64,000 nucleotides of DNA, taken from IMG/VR virus record IMGVR_UViG_3300035185_000025, positions 1-64,000 of that record. One strand, 5' to 3'. Below the pieces are notes generated by a model. That model had not been told where the DNA came from and searched no databases. It worked only from the letters and a program-made list of their open reading frames with translations. Shown here one piece after another: positions 7,712-16,102 of the stretch. The stretch is from a virus. Positions within the stretch are counted from its first letter, which is position 1; each line of letters starts with the position of its first letter. Position numbers and translations under genes: made by a program.

Positions 7712-8017
7712 TCAGAGGACGGAGTAGGTGCCGTCCGTGTTGCGCATCTTGATCGTGGTGCAGCCGAACGAGTAGCCGAAGCATTCGAGCACATCGAACT
7801 CGTCGGAGCCGTTCGAATCGAGGTAGTAGCCGTCGAAGTAGTGCTCGCCGTCATCGTCGTACACGCGGAAGTGCTCGGGCTTCATGCCGGATGGGCGCTT
7901 GCCGCTGGCGATGCTCTTGAGCAGGGCGACGTCGGCGTCGCTGATGTTTCCGGGTCCGCAGATAGCCGTGGCCCTCGGCTCGTCGTGGGTGATTCGGTCT
8001 TTGGTGATGATGAACAT
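7712..8017 (-). CDS. small acidic unknown protein
   Basis: 101 residues, acidic (YDDDGEHYFDGYYLDSNGSD), not recognised. GGAGACC lies about eight bases before the ATG as a ribosome site. Slightly lower GC than its neighbours. Confidence 0.6.
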   Translation of the reverse strand: MFIITKDRITHDEPRATAICGPGNISDADVALLKSIASGKRPSGMKPEHFRVYDDDGEHYFDGYYLDSNGSDEFDVLECFGYSFGCTTIKMRNTDGTYSVL

Positions 8018-8051
8018 TGGTCTTGGTCTCCAGGGGTACGGGGTCAGCGGG

Positions 8052-8519
8052 TCAGGCGTGGACGTCGACGTAGAGCAGCCCGGCGTCCTCCTGCGCGACC
8101 TCGCGGGCCTCGGCTAGGCTCAGGTCGGAGCGGGCGCACTCGACGGGGTCGGCGTGCTTGCAGACGGGGACGTCCTTGTCCTCGGCGTAGGCGATCGCGT
8201 CCGCGCCGGTGAGCCGGCGGATGGGCGCAGGCTCGGTCGGGGCGGCTGGGGTGGTGATCGGCGAAAGGAGGTACTCGACGCAGGCGGTGCCATGGTCCTT
8301 CGGAACCTGAGACGTGCGCACGGTCCGGCTCCTGCCCGCTCGCAGGCTCGCAAGAACGTCATCGATGGCCTCGCCGCCAGGGTTCCACCCGAGGATCTCG
8401 CCGAGATTCTCCGCGCTCAGCTCGACGTCGAGCGAAAAGTAGCTGCTCGGCTGATTGATGGTCTGGACGCGTACGGTTGCGGGGGTGGTCTCGGTGTTCA
8501 TGGTGTCTTGCGTGGTCAC
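8052..8519 (-). CDS. unknown protein, first gene of an RBS-type operon
   Basis: 155 residues, not recognised. It opens a run of five small minus-strand genes with conventional leaders. The 22-bp element at 8571-8592, shared with the operon that starts at 21096, lies 52 bases upstream, so the two operons may be regulated together. Confidence 0.6.
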   Translation of the reverse strand: MTTQDTMNTETTPATVRVQTINQPSSYFSLDVELSAENLGEILGWNPGGEAIDDVLASLRAGRSRTVRTSQVPKDHGTACVEYLLSPITTPAAPTEPAPIRRLTGADAIAYAEDKDVPVCKHADPVECARSDLSLAEAREVAQEDAGLLYVDVHA

Positions 8520-8570
8520 GCTGAGCCATACCGGCCCCGCGCGGATCTATTGCCGCCCGGACAAAGAAAA

Positions 8571-8592
8571 TCGCAAGCCAGCGAGATCACTA
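8571..8592 (-). promoter_or_regulatory. 22-bp shared upstream element, copy 1
   Basis: On the minus strand it begins TAGTGATCTCGCTGGCTTGC and ends GA. The same 22 bases occur at 21175-21196. Each copy lies at or just past the stop of a minus-strand gene and upstream of the next. It ends in TTGCGA, which could be a -35 box, or it may be an operator. Confidence 0.65.
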
Positions 8593-8979
8593 GCGTTTTC
8601 CGTGCACAAGGCTCGGCGCCGTCGAGTTCAGCAGCCGCGCGCGCGTCTGCGGATCCTGCTCGGCGAGCCCCCGGTGCAGGTCCACGGTGGCGCGGTAGAC
8701 GTGGTCTCCGCCGTGCCGGCGCTTGAGCTCCGCGGCGACCTTGTCGCGGTACTCACGCAGGCCAGCCGCGAGGACCTCGGGCGAGAGCACCGGGCGCGGG
8801 TAGCTCCGCACGATCACCCGGCCGAGCTCGTCGATCGTGGTCTCCGTGTGGGCGACGTAGCCGAAGCTGTGGCCGCAGACCTCGCAGGACGCCGTGTGCT
8901 CGTCCCACGGCGGCTCGTAGAGCACGTAGAGCTGCTTGCCGGCGCAGTCCGGGCAGTGCCAGTAGCCGATGCGCCGCAT
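8590..8979 (-). CDS. zinc-ribbon protein
   Basis: 129 residues with two CxxC pairs (CPDC near residue 9 and CEVC near residue 32), a typical zinc ribbon, and a helical basic C-terminal half. The ATG is six bases after GGTAGCCT, the late leaderless form. Its stop lies inside the 22-bp shared element. Function unknown. Confidence 0.65.
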   Translation of the reverse strand: MRRIGYWHCPDCAGKQLYVLYEPPWDEHTASCEVCGHSFGYVAHTETTIDELGRVIVRSYPRPVLSPEVLAAGLREYRDKVAAELKRRHGGDHVYRATVDLHRGLAEQDPQTRARLLNSTAPSLVHGKR

Positions 8980-8997
8980 GGGTTCAGGCTACCACGC

Positions 8998-9025
8998 GGG
9001 AAGCCGATCGCGGCGCGGATGGTAG
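8998..9025 (+). promoter_or_regulatory. class A promoter
   Basis: GGGAAGC at 8998-9004, 16 bases, GGTAG at 9021-9025, seven bases to ATG 9033. The late minus-strand -10 of the zinc-ribbon gene sits four bases from its -35. Confidence 0.8.
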
Positions 9026-9032
9026 GCCGTGC

Positions 9033-9305
9033 ATGAGCGACCGGATTCACCCACAAGTTGGAGAGGCCCATGGCGTTAGCGGTCGCGACGTTCACCGTCG
9101 AGGAGGAGCACTGCACCACTGCATGAACGAGGAGCAGGCGGAGCAGTGGGAGGCCGAGGCAGGCGAGCAGCGGGCTGCCGGGCGTGCCCTGTACCGCGAT
9201 GGCGAGCCTCGCGATGCCTGCATCGGGATCGATCAAGAGTTCGGCTGGGATATCGAAGCCGAACTCGCGGAGGCTGTCGGATTTAGCTCGCCGCCGTCAG
9301 GCTGA
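9033..9305 (+). CDS. small moron protein
   Basis: 90 residues, not recognised; the second half is acidic (NEEQAEQWEAEAGEQRAAG, DIEAELAEAVGF). The ATG at 9033 fits the promoter; an internal ATG at 9123 is the alternative. It converges with and overlaps the baseplate J gene by 23 bases. Confidence 0.55.
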   Translation: MSDRIHPQVGEAHGVSGRDVHRRGGALHHCMNEEQAEQWEAEAGEQRAAGRALYRDGEPRDACIGIDQEFGWDIEAELAEAVGFSSPPSG

Positions 9306-10422
9306 TCGAGTCGAGATCCGTCACGAGGTACTCGCCGCTCGCGGGCACCACGTCGTCTGTCGGGAGCGTGAGAGATCCGGCTGGGATCTTGAGGCCGTCG
9401 GTGTCGCGCAGCACCCCGAGCACGTCGGAGAGGTAGAGCTTCGCGCCAACCTGCAGCTCGCCGTCCTGCCCCACGGATCCGATCAAGGCCACGAGCGCGC
9501 GCCGGGCCTCGCTGAGCACGCCGGCCTCGTCGAAGCCGTCGAGGATCAGCAGGCCGGTCGCGGTGATCGCCACGGTCCGAGGGTTGAGCGCGTCGGTCGT
9601 CACGGGCACGCCGGCGCAGCGGAACTCGCGGACCCGCTCACGCACGCGAGCAGCGAGCGCAGCGTTGGTGGTCCCGCCGCCGCCGAGGATCTGCACGACC
9701 ACGCGGCCGACCTCGATCCCGTCGCTGTCGAGCACCTCGTAGGCGCGGGCGCTCGAGACACCTGGCGTCGTCGCGGCAGCAGCTTCGATCGCGCCGAGTG
9801 TCCCGCGTCGGGCTCGCGCGAACACGGACTGCAGTTGCGCCTCGTAGTCCTCGATCGACTGCTCGGCCTGGCCACCGCTCGCGCGCTCGTCGTTGGTTAC
9901 GCTCAGCGTCGGATCCGGGACCGAGCTTAGGATCTGCGTGATCGTGCCGTCGGGAACGTTGCCGCCGGTGCCGGCCGTGGTCGCGATGCCGACGACGGTC
10001 GCGGGTCCGGTCTCGCCGGATCCGATCGCAAGATCCGCGGAGGTCTCGAAGGTCACGCCGCCGGCCGTCGCCACGAGCGTGCGCTCCGCGATCACGATCG
10101 CCGCGCCGCCAGGCTCGCGGGTCCAGATCAGCGGAACGATCGCGGACTCAGGCCCCGAGCGAACCTCGCCGCCGAACTCGCTCGCGCCGAACTGCTCGAG
10201 CGCGTCCTCGCTCACGGAGCTCGCGGTGCGCAGGCGCGTCGCGTTGATCTCGCCCTGGGCGAACACGGCGGCCTTCTCCGCCATGCTCGCCTGGGCGGCG
10301 AAGGCGATGCTCACGTCGCTCCCGGGCTCGTCGATGATCTCGCGGCTCAGGCGGGTCGGCAGGCCGAGGGCCTCGCGCTTGCCGGACTCGATCAGGTCGT
10401 CGAACGTGGGGAGCGTGGCCAC
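9283..10422 (-). CDS. baseplate J-like protein (wedge)
   Basis: 379 residues matching the baseplate J / Mu gp47 family in length and layout: the N-terminal FDDLIESGKREALGLP, the middle ATAGGVTFETSADLAI and VGIATTAGTGGNVPDGTI, then NDERASGGQAEQSIEDYEAQ. These are the usual landmarks of this wedge protein, which joins the inner baseplate to fibres in contractile tails. GTG start with GTGGTAGCCT six bases before it. Confidence 0.9.
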   Translation of the reverse strand: MATLPTFDDLIESGKREALGLPTRLSREIIDEPGSDVSIAFAAQASMAEKAAVFAQGEINATRLRTASSVSEDALEQFGASEFGGEVRSGPESAIVPLIWTREPGGAAIVIAERTLVATAGGVTFETSADLAIGSGETGPATVVGIATTAGTGGNVPDGTITQILSSVPDPTLSVTNDERASGGQAEQSIEDYEAQLQSVFARARRGTLGAIEAAAATTPGVSSARAYEVLDSDGIEVGRVVVQILGGGGTTNAALAARVRERVREFRCAGVPVTTDALNPRTVAITATGLLILDGFDEAGVLSEARRALVALIGSVGQDGELQVGAKLYLSDVLGVLRDTDGLKIPAGSLTLPTDDVVPASGEYLVTDLDSISLTAAS

Positions 10423-10440
10423 GGTCGCAGGCTACCACGC

Positions 10441-10468
10441 GGGAAGCTGATCGCTGGGGCGACGGTAG
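10441..10468 (+). promoter_or_regulatory. class A promoter
   Basis: GGGAAGC at 10441-10447, 16 bases, GGTAG at 10464-10468, seven bases to ATG 10476. Confidence 0.8.
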
Positions 10469-10475
10469 GTCCGGC

Positions 10476-10709
10476 ATGAGCACGCCGACCCCAGACCCAA
10501 TCATTACCTTGTCCAACGGCGACGCCATCGCTGCTGAGGCCGTCCTCAGCGTTGCGATCGGCGTGATCGCAAAAGATCGAGTTCTCATATCGCGCAAGGG
10601 AGGGCCGGACCTTGTGGTCAAGCACGGTACTGTCGAGGCTGCACAAGCCGAACGCGACGCGGTTGTCTCGCGGTGGCGCGCATGGTCTCAGCACGCCAGG
10701 CAAACCTAG
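10476..10709 (+). CDS. small moron protein
   Basis: 77 residues, not recognised: a beta-rich core (SVAIGVIAKDRVLISRKGGP) and a helical end (AAQAERDAVVSRWRAW). Single gene, own class A promoter, placed between baseplate J and the gp25-like wedge gene on the opposite strand. Confidence 0.65.
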   Translation: MSTPTPDPIITLSNGDAIAAEAVLSVAIGVIAKDRVLISRKGGPDLVVKHGTVEAAQAERDAVVSRWRAWSQHARQT

Positions 10710-11602
10710 GAAAGCGGATGCTGGAACGCGAGCCGCACGAGCCCCTCGCTTCGCGGCTGTACCGTGATCAGGAACCGCAGGATCCCGCCGCCGGTCGCCG
10801 CGCTCACTTCGATCCGGGCCTCGACCGTCGCCTGCCGGACGTCGGCGAACTGCCTGATCTGCTCCTGCAACAGCGACGCGATCCGCTGCACGTCTTGCTG
10901 CCGCGCGACCGAGTTCGAGAGCCCGCGAAGCCCGAAGCGCGGCAGGTGAGCGAAGGCGCCCTGCTCGGTCGAGATCACCCGGAGCACGCGCTTCTTGAGC
11001 GAGGCCGCGTTGTCGTCGAGCACGATGTCGCCGGCCTCGTCGATCTGCCAGATCCCCGGACCCTCGACAGGCTGTCCGGTGACGGGGTCGATCAGGAAGA
11101 ATGGATTCGCCCAGTCGCGGAACGTGTCCACCGCCGCCGACTGCGGATCCCTGCGCGGCTCCGGCTTGTTGCGCGCGAGCACGTCGAAGGCCCGGCGGCC
11201 GCCGAACTCCTCGCACGCTGCCCCGCGGATGTCGCCCTCGAGCGTGACCGTGTAGGTGATCCCCGGCTCGAGTTGCGGGACCGTCTTGATCACGATCTGC
11301 GTGGCGTCGTCCTCGTCGACCACGATGTCCGCGATCCGCACGCCGAAGCTCGGCCTCCGCTTGCCGGGCTCGACGATCACCTCTCCGTTGATCCCGATCG
11401 AGATCGGATCGACGGGCACCAGCGACCAGAGCAGTGTGTTGGTCGCGTGCTGGTAGCCGAGCGGATCGCCGGCGCGCGGCGGAGATGTGAAGAACGCGAT
11501 CAGCTTGTTGGTCCCGACCGGCAGGATCGTGATCAGCGAGATCAGGCCAGGCCCGCCCCACGGCGCCTCGGTCCCGAACGGGAGCAAGCCGAAGGCGCTC
11601 AC
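10706..11602 (-). CDS. gp25-like baseplate wedge protein with N-terminal extension
   Basis: 298 residues. The C-terminal 110 (FAHLPRFGLRGLSNSV, then LQEQIRQFADVRQATVEARI and a last beta hairpin) fit the gp25/lysozyme-like wedge family that always neighbours baseplate J. The first 180 are an extra beta-rich domain not usual for the family. GTG start overlaps the stop of the previous gene (GTGA). Confidence 0.75.
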   Translation of the reverse strand: MSAFGLLPFGTEAPWGGPGLISLITILPVGTNKLIAFFTSPPRAGDPLGYQHATNTLLWSLVPVDPISIGINGEVIVEPGKRRPSFGVRIADIVVDEDDATQIVIKTVPQLEPGITYTVTLEGDIRGAACEEFGGRRAFDVLARNKPEPRRDPQSAAVDTFRDWANPFFLIDPVTGQPVEGPGIWQIDEAGDIVLDDNAASLKKRVLRVISTEQGAFAHLPRFGLRGLSNSVARQQDVQRIASLLQEQIRQFADVRQATVEARIEVSAATGGGILRFLITVQPRSEGLVRLAFQHPLS

Positions 11603-12435
11603 CGGATCGGCACCAACCGGAACTGCATCAAGAAGGTAACGTCGATCACATTGGCCGGCAGGATGAGCCCGGCGAGATCGGACTGCGGCGAGATCGGAGT
11701 CGCCGCCGGATCGGACTCGAACAGGACCGTCGCGGACTCGATCGACGCGATCGGCAAGATCTGCCAGGCCGTCCCCGGTCCGAACGTGGTGGAGATGAAC
11801 GCCTCGCCGCGGCCCTTCGCGGTCCCGATCGGGGCCGAGGTCAGGCGCGCGGTTTTGTTGCGGGGGACGTGGAAGGCGGCCGATCGCGACCTTCCGGCGC
11901 CGATCGGGATCGCCTCGAACTGGACCGCGCCACCGTCGATCACCGAGATGATCCCCAAATTGTTCACGCGAGGCGCTGCCTCGGTGGCTCCGAGCGAGAC
12001 GACAGCGAACGCGTCCTGCACCCGGAACACGTTGGCGACGATGCTGCTTCCAGTCGGAGGAGTCGGGCCTTGCGGCGGCCTCGAGTTGTCTCCGAGGATC
12101 CCGTCGTCCGGCTTGTAGGTGACCGGAACTGGAGTAGCCGCGTTCATCGGGAGCAGGTCTGAGTTCCGCCAGTCTCCGAACTCGTCGATGAACGTCACGA
12201 TCGCGAACTGGGCGCCAGATACTCCGAACTGATCGGCGCCGGTGCTGACCACGAACATCGGCTTCGGCGCGAGAGGGAGCGGGCGGGTGTTCGTGGTGCC
12301 AGACCACACGTCAGCGAGCACGCCATTGGCTGCGTTCTGGCGGCGACCAAACACGGTCTGGATCCCGCGCCCGCGGATGACGTCGACCTCGACGTTCAGA
12401 GATGGAGTTGCGTTGCCGCCGCCTGGCTCTGCCAT
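11599..12435 (-). CDS. beta-rich virion protein of unknown role
   Basis: 278 residues. The start (RGRGIQTVFGRRQNAANG) and the later pattern IISVIDGGAVQFEAIPIG resemble beta-sandwich virion proteins seen in many phages. It sits inside the baseplate gene block and is coupled to both neighbours, so a baseplate or fibre-associated role is likely. Confidence 0.65.
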   Translation of the reverse strand: MAEPGGGNATPSLNVEVDVIRGRGIQTVFGRRQNAANGVLADVWSGTTNTRPLPLAPKPMFVVSTGADQFGVSGAQFAIVTFIDEFGDWRNSDLLPMNAATPVPVTYKPDDGILGDNSRPPQGPTPPTGSSIVANVFRVQDAFAVVSLGATEAAPRVNNLGIISVIDGGAVQFEAIPIGAGRSRSAAFHVPRNKTARLTSAPIGTAKGRGEAFISTTFGPGTAWQILPIASIESATVLFESDPAATPISPQSDLAGLILPANVIDVTFLMQFRLVPIR

Positions 12436-12878
12436 CAGACCCCCACCGCCGCGCCGCGGATGAACCGGTAGCTGAGCCAGAGGTGGGTTGCCGCGCTCGC
12501 TCCGACCCCGAGCGAGATCATTTGCAGCCAGCCCTCGGCGTTGCTCGGCAGGTCGCGCTCGATCACGGCCTGGCCCCACGGCAGGAGCCCCCCGAGCGTG
12601 ACTGAGATCGGGGTGAAGCCGAGGTACTCGTAGCCGCGCCCGTCAGCAGACTGGGTCCGGATCACGAGCCGAGCGTCGAGAGTCGCGCCAGAGCCGTCGA
12701 CCGAGCTCGCGTTCGCGTCGGCCCCGTCCTTCCCGATCCCCCACCACAACAGGGTGCCCGGGCCCGGCACGCGGATCGTCTCGACAAGATCCGGCGCCAT
12801 GATCGCGGGATCGGCCTGGGTCACGGACCACTCTGGATCGGCAGCGAAGCCAGAGACGGCGACTCGGCGGTGCAGCAT
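12435..12878 (-). CDS. virion-region protein of unknown function
   Basis: 147 residues, beta-rich with a hydrophobic loop (GPGTLLWWGIGKDG). ATG six bases after TAGCAT, the late leaderless -10. It opens the coupled set 12878-10706 with the wedge protein at its end. Confidence 0.6.
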   Translation of the reverse strand: MLHRRVAVSGFAADPEWSVTQADPAIMAPDLVETIRVPGPGTLLWWGIGKDGADANASSVDGSGATLDARLVIRTQSADGRGYEYLGFTPISVTLGGLLPWGQAVIERDLPSNAEGWLQMISLGVGASAATHLWLSYRFIRGAAVGV

Positions 12879-12890
12879 GGCCGGATGCTA

Positions 12891-13427
12891 TCACGCGCAG
12901 GAGCAGGCGCCCTGCGGATGCGGCAGCAGGATCACGGTGTAGCCCGACTCGAGCACGGCGCAGCCGGCTCCGAGCACGTCGAAGCCGAGGGCCCCGCACG
13001 CGCCCCCGGAAGCACCACCGCCGATCCCGCTCGAGCATGTGAACAACGGCTGCGGGATCCCGTTGCCGACCAACTCCCAAGGGCCTGAGACGATCGTCTT
13101 CGAGGTCGTGCCGTCGGTCAGGATCAGCGCCCAGGATCCGAACTCGGTCCAGCCCACGGTGGCGTTGATCGCGGCGGAGATTGTGACCACGCCCGTGGTC
13201 GGCAGACCGGCGGCGGACTGGTCGACGTCGACGGTCATCGTGTGCAGCGCGGCGCCGGCGAGCGCGGTCGCGTAGACGTTGGCGACGCCGGACCAGCCCG
13301 TCAGGACGATCGGCCGGCCTGTCGCGGCGGAGACCAGGCGCAGCTTGATCGAGATCGAGTCGCCTCGCACGGGGCGGAGCGACGCGGGCACGGGGCAGGA
13401 TGTCTGCGCGATCGGGTCGAGCGCCAC
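12891..13427 (-). CDS. beta-rich virion-region protein
   Basis: 178 residues with an Ig-like beta pattern (IVLTGWSGVANVYATALAG) and a Gly/Cys-rich tail (five cysteines in the last 50 residues). GTG start preceded by GTGGTAACCT. Likely a baseplate or fibre accessory; family not recognised. Confidence 0.6.
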   Translation of the reverse strand: MALDPIAQTSCPVPASLRPVRGDSISIKLRLVSAATGRPIVLTGWSGVANVYATALAGAALHTMTVDVDQSAAGLPTTGVVTISAAINATVGWTEFGSWALILTDGTTSKTIVSGPWELVGNGIPQPLFTCSSGIGGGASGGACGALGFDVLGAGCAVLESGYTVILLPHPQGACSCA

Positions 13428-13445
13428 GAGGTCAGGTTACCACGC

Positions 13446-13473
13446 GGGAAGCTGATCGCGATTCATGCGGTAT
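13446..13473 (+). promoter_or_regulatory. class A promoter
   Basis: GGGAAGC at 13446-13452, 16 bases, GGTAT at 13469-13473 (G replaced by T in the last base), eight bases to ATG 13482. Confidence 0.7.
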
Positions 13474-13481
13474 GGGTGGGC

Positions 13482-14030
13482 ATGGGACGAGAAGTTCGAA
13501 AAGTGCCAAAAGACTGGGAGCATCCGCGGGACCACCGAGGGCAGCAAACCGCATGGACAAGTGGCGAGGGTTATCGCTTCGAGCAGCCCTACAGGCCGTT
13601 GTCCCCAAGCGCCGATGTCGGAGCCCTGCAGAAGCGCTGGGACACTGACGAGGCGGCGTGGCTCGCGGGCACGAGCGACGTGTTCAAACGGCACCCCGAC
13701 ATGCGAGGGACTCCGTTCTCGGAGTGGGAGGGTCTACGCCCCGACCCGGCCGACTACATGCCGAACTGGCCGGAGAACGAGCGAACGCATTTCCAGATGT
13801 ACGAGGACACCACCGAGGGCACGCCGATCTCGCCGGTGTTCGAAACGCCCGAAGAACTCGCGCGCTGGCTCGCCGACACTGGCGCGAGCGCCTTCGGTAA
13901 AATGACCGCCGACTACGAGCACTGGCTTCGAATCTGCCTCGGTGGGTGGGCTCCGATCATGGTCATCGCGGGCGGAAAGATGATGTCGGGGGTTCAGGCT
14001 ATCGATGACGCGACGGATGGTGATCGCTAG
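13482..14030 (+). CDS. conserved phage protein of the MGREVR type, unknown function
   Basis: 182 residues. It starts MGREVRKVPKDWEHP and later has YMPNWPENERTHFQMYEDTT with EGTPISPVFETPEELARWL, the landmarks of a phage protein found in many unrelated genomes and annotated as hypothetical. The promoter fixes the start. Function unknown. Confidence 0.8.
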   Translation: MGREVRKVPKDWEHPRDHRGQQTAWTSGEGYRFEQPYRPLSPSADVGALQKRWDTDEAAWLAGTSDVFKRHPDMRGTPFSEWEGLRPDPADYMPNWPENERTHFQMYEDTTEGTPISPVFETPEELARWLADTGASAFGKMTADYEHWLRICLGGWAPIMVIAGGKMMSGVQAIDDATDGDR

Positions 14031-14398
14031 CGCTTCTTCTTCGCGGTCTTCTTCTTCGCCATCATCGCCGGGTTCGGCTTCTTGGCCACCGGCTTGACCG
14101 CTGGCAGTTTGCCGCCCTTCGCCTTCTTCGCGGCCTTGATGATCTCGGCCGGACCCATGCGCCCGGCCTTGGCCTTGGCTCCTCCGCCGAGGACCGCGTC
14201 GGCCTTGGCGATCACCTTCTTCGCGTCGGCCGGAGTGATCTCGCCGTCGCGTAGCGCCTGAGCCACGCGAGCCTTGGCGTTGCGGGCTCGCGCGGGCGTG
14301 TCGACCGGGTACTTGCCCTTCTCGGGCAGGCCGAACTTCTTGGCCGGGAGCTTGCGCCTTCGAGCCGCGGTCATCGCCGGTGACTTGGTCTTCGCCAT
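14027..14398 (-). CDS. Lys/Ala-rich basic protein with ARNAKARV motif
   Basis: 123 residues, very basic, ending KKKTAKKKR. The part LPEKGKYPVDTPARARNAKA resembles a short motif found at the end of phage structural proteins with LPE-YP-ARNA-RV. Nucleic-acid binding or virion packaging is plausible from composition. Confidence 0.65.
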   Translation of the reverse strand: MAKTKSPAMTAARRRKLPAKKFGLPEKGKYPVDTPARARNAKARVAQALRDGEITPADAKKVIAKADAVLGGGAKAKAGRMGPAEIIKAAKKAKGGKLPAVKPVAKKPNPAMMAKKKTAKKKR

Positions 14399-14424
14399 GG
14401 CCGACGGTAGCACGGCGCGGATCG

Positions 14425-15180
14425 CTAGATGATCGTCAACTTGGTCAGGAGCAGCGGCGTCGTGCCCGTGATCATGACCAGCGCCCAGATGTCGCCGATC
14501 GTCGTTCCGCTGGTGTCCAGGTCGACCGTAGCCACGCAGATCGACGCGAGGCCGCCGGCCCCTGGCACGTCGGAGAAGGTCTCGCCGTTCACCGTCGGAG
14601 GTGGACCGAGGTTGCCGCCCATGATGTCGATGAAGTCGTACGCGTCGACCTCGGCCGATGAGGACGGCAGACCGATCGCCCCGATCGTCACGATCTCGGA
14701 CGCGGACACCGCCACGCCGTCGGACTGCGCAGCGTTGAGGAGCTGCGGCGCGCCGAGCGAGCGTAGGATCCGCTCGACCTCCTTGGCCCAGCCGTTCTGG
14801 TTCGGCGTTCCTCCGACCAGGTAGTTCGCCTCGCCCGCCTGCTGGCTTGCCGCAGGGTACAGGCGGCCGAAGCCATCCCGGACCCCAGCGATCCGACGGT
14901 CGATCTGCCCGGTGAGCCCGTCGTTGACTGCGAGCTTCACCAGATAGCTACCGGGGATGTCGGGCGTGAAGCTCACCTGCGATGCCGTCAGGCTCGAGAG
15001 TGTCACCGTCGATCCGATCGGGACGTCGATCAGCGACCAGCGCCAGCGATTGACGTCGGTGTCGTTCGCGTTGCGCAGCGTCACCGGCTGGCTGATCAGC
15101 AGGTCGTCACGAGCTCGGCCAGCGACGCCGATCGGGCTCGTGTTCGCGGGCTGGTCGATCGTGATGAGCGCGCTGGCCAC
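14425..15180 (-). CDS. tail-region protein with PKD-like domain
   Basis: 251 residues. Residues 30-90 have the PKD/Ig-like pattern (DIPGSYLVKLAVNDGLTG). The rest is beta-rich. GTG start with GGTAGCCT six bases upstream. Position between spike and wedge genes suggests a baseplate or fibre accessory that may contact the cell surface. Confidence 0.65.
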   Translation of the reverse strand: MASALITIDQPANTSPIGVAGRARDDLLISQPVTLRNANDTDVNRWRWSLIDVPIGSTVTLSSLTASQVSFTPDIPGSYLVKLAVNDGLTGQIDRRIAGVRDGFGRLYPAASQQAGEANYLVGGTPNQNGWAKEVERILRSLGAPQLLNAAQSDGVAVSASEIVTIGAIGLPSSSAEVDAYDFIDIMGGNLGPPPTVNGETFSDVPGAGGLASICVATVDLDTSGTTIGDIWALVMITGTTPLLLTKLTII

Positions 15181-15232
15181 GTCCGCAGGCTACCACTTGC
15201 GGCTGACCGCGGTCTGCGAGAGGATCTCGCGC

Positions 15233-16102
15233 ATGGCGACTCAGACGCAACGACGCTCCGCGCTCACGCTCACCCTCCAGCAGTTCGCCACCGGGTCGGC
15301 GGCTGAGTTCGTCTCGTCCCAGATCCAGGAGTTCGCCGCGGCCGGAACTCTCGACGCGGACAAGGACTACGCGGCCTGCGACGCGAGCGGCGGCGCCTTC
15401 ATCCTCACGCTCCCGGGCGGCGCGAGCGTCTACGTCGGCAAGCACTACGTCGTCAAGGAGTGGGAGGGAACGAACGCCGTCACGATCGACCCCGAAGGAG
15501 CAGGGACGATCGACGGCGCTGCGAACCTCGTGCTGCCCGCCGGCGAGTCCGTGATCCTGGCGGCTCGGTCGGTGTCGGCCGCCAACCTCGTCGTATGGGA
15601 CATCGTCTCGCAGACCCAGATCGCGGAGGCCGGAAGCGACACGGCCGCGGTCCATGTCAACGTGGCGGCCGAGATCTCTGCGGTCGCGGCCAAGGCGACG
15701 CCGGTCGCGGCGGACTACCTGCTGATCGAGGACTCGGCTGCCGCGGATGCGAAGGCATCGATCACGATCGGGACGATCCCCGTCGCTCAGGCGCAGGTCT
15801 CACAGGTCGTTGCGCAGCCGGCCGCTGATGCGGCGTTCGAGATCGACGCGACGATCGGCGGAGTGCAGTTGACCGTGACCGCGGCCGGCAACGTGGCGAT
15901 CACGACGAACGCCAACGCCTTCCCCGGCCAGCGCGTGAACCTCTTTGCGCTCTCCGTCGCTGGCGGCGGTAGCTACACGCTCGCGCTCGACGTCGGCACG
16001 CTGACGCTCAACGCCACGAGCGAAGGAGCGATCGTCATGCGCAACGCGGGCGACACGGCGTGGGTGTGCGTCGGCCTCAGCGGCGGCGCGACGATCGTCT
16101 AG
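15233..16102 (+). CDS. beta-rich structural-type protein in inverted orientation
   Basis: 289 residues, Ala/Gly/Thr/Val-rich. The middle (DKDYAACDASGGAFILTLPG then GKHYVVKEW, TIDGA, ESVILAARS) is a pattern common in fibre and virion decoration proteins. Unlike every other virion-type gene of this region it is on the plus strand, with a ribosome site (GAGAGGA) nine bases before the ATG and no class A promoter. A swapped fibre segment is one explanation. Confidence 0.65.
   Translation: MATQTQRRSALTLTLQQFATGSAAEFVSSQIQEFAAAGTLDADKDYAACDASGGAFILTLPGGASVYVGKHYVVKEWEGTNAVTIDPEGAGTIDGAANLVLPAGESVILAARSVSAANLVVWDIVSQTQIAEAGSDTAAVHVNVAAEISAVAAKATPVAADYLLIEDSAAADAKASITIGTIPVAQAQVSQVVAQPAADAAFEIDATIGGVQLTVTAAGNVAITTNANAFPGQRVNLFALSVAGGGSYTLALDVGTLTLNATSEGAIVMRNAGDTAWVCVGLSGGATIV

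Noticed and set aside
10706-12307. A single 533-residue wedge protein
   Set aside because: Its first part is an arginine-rich shadow of the 11599-12435 gene; the true start is the GTG at 11602.
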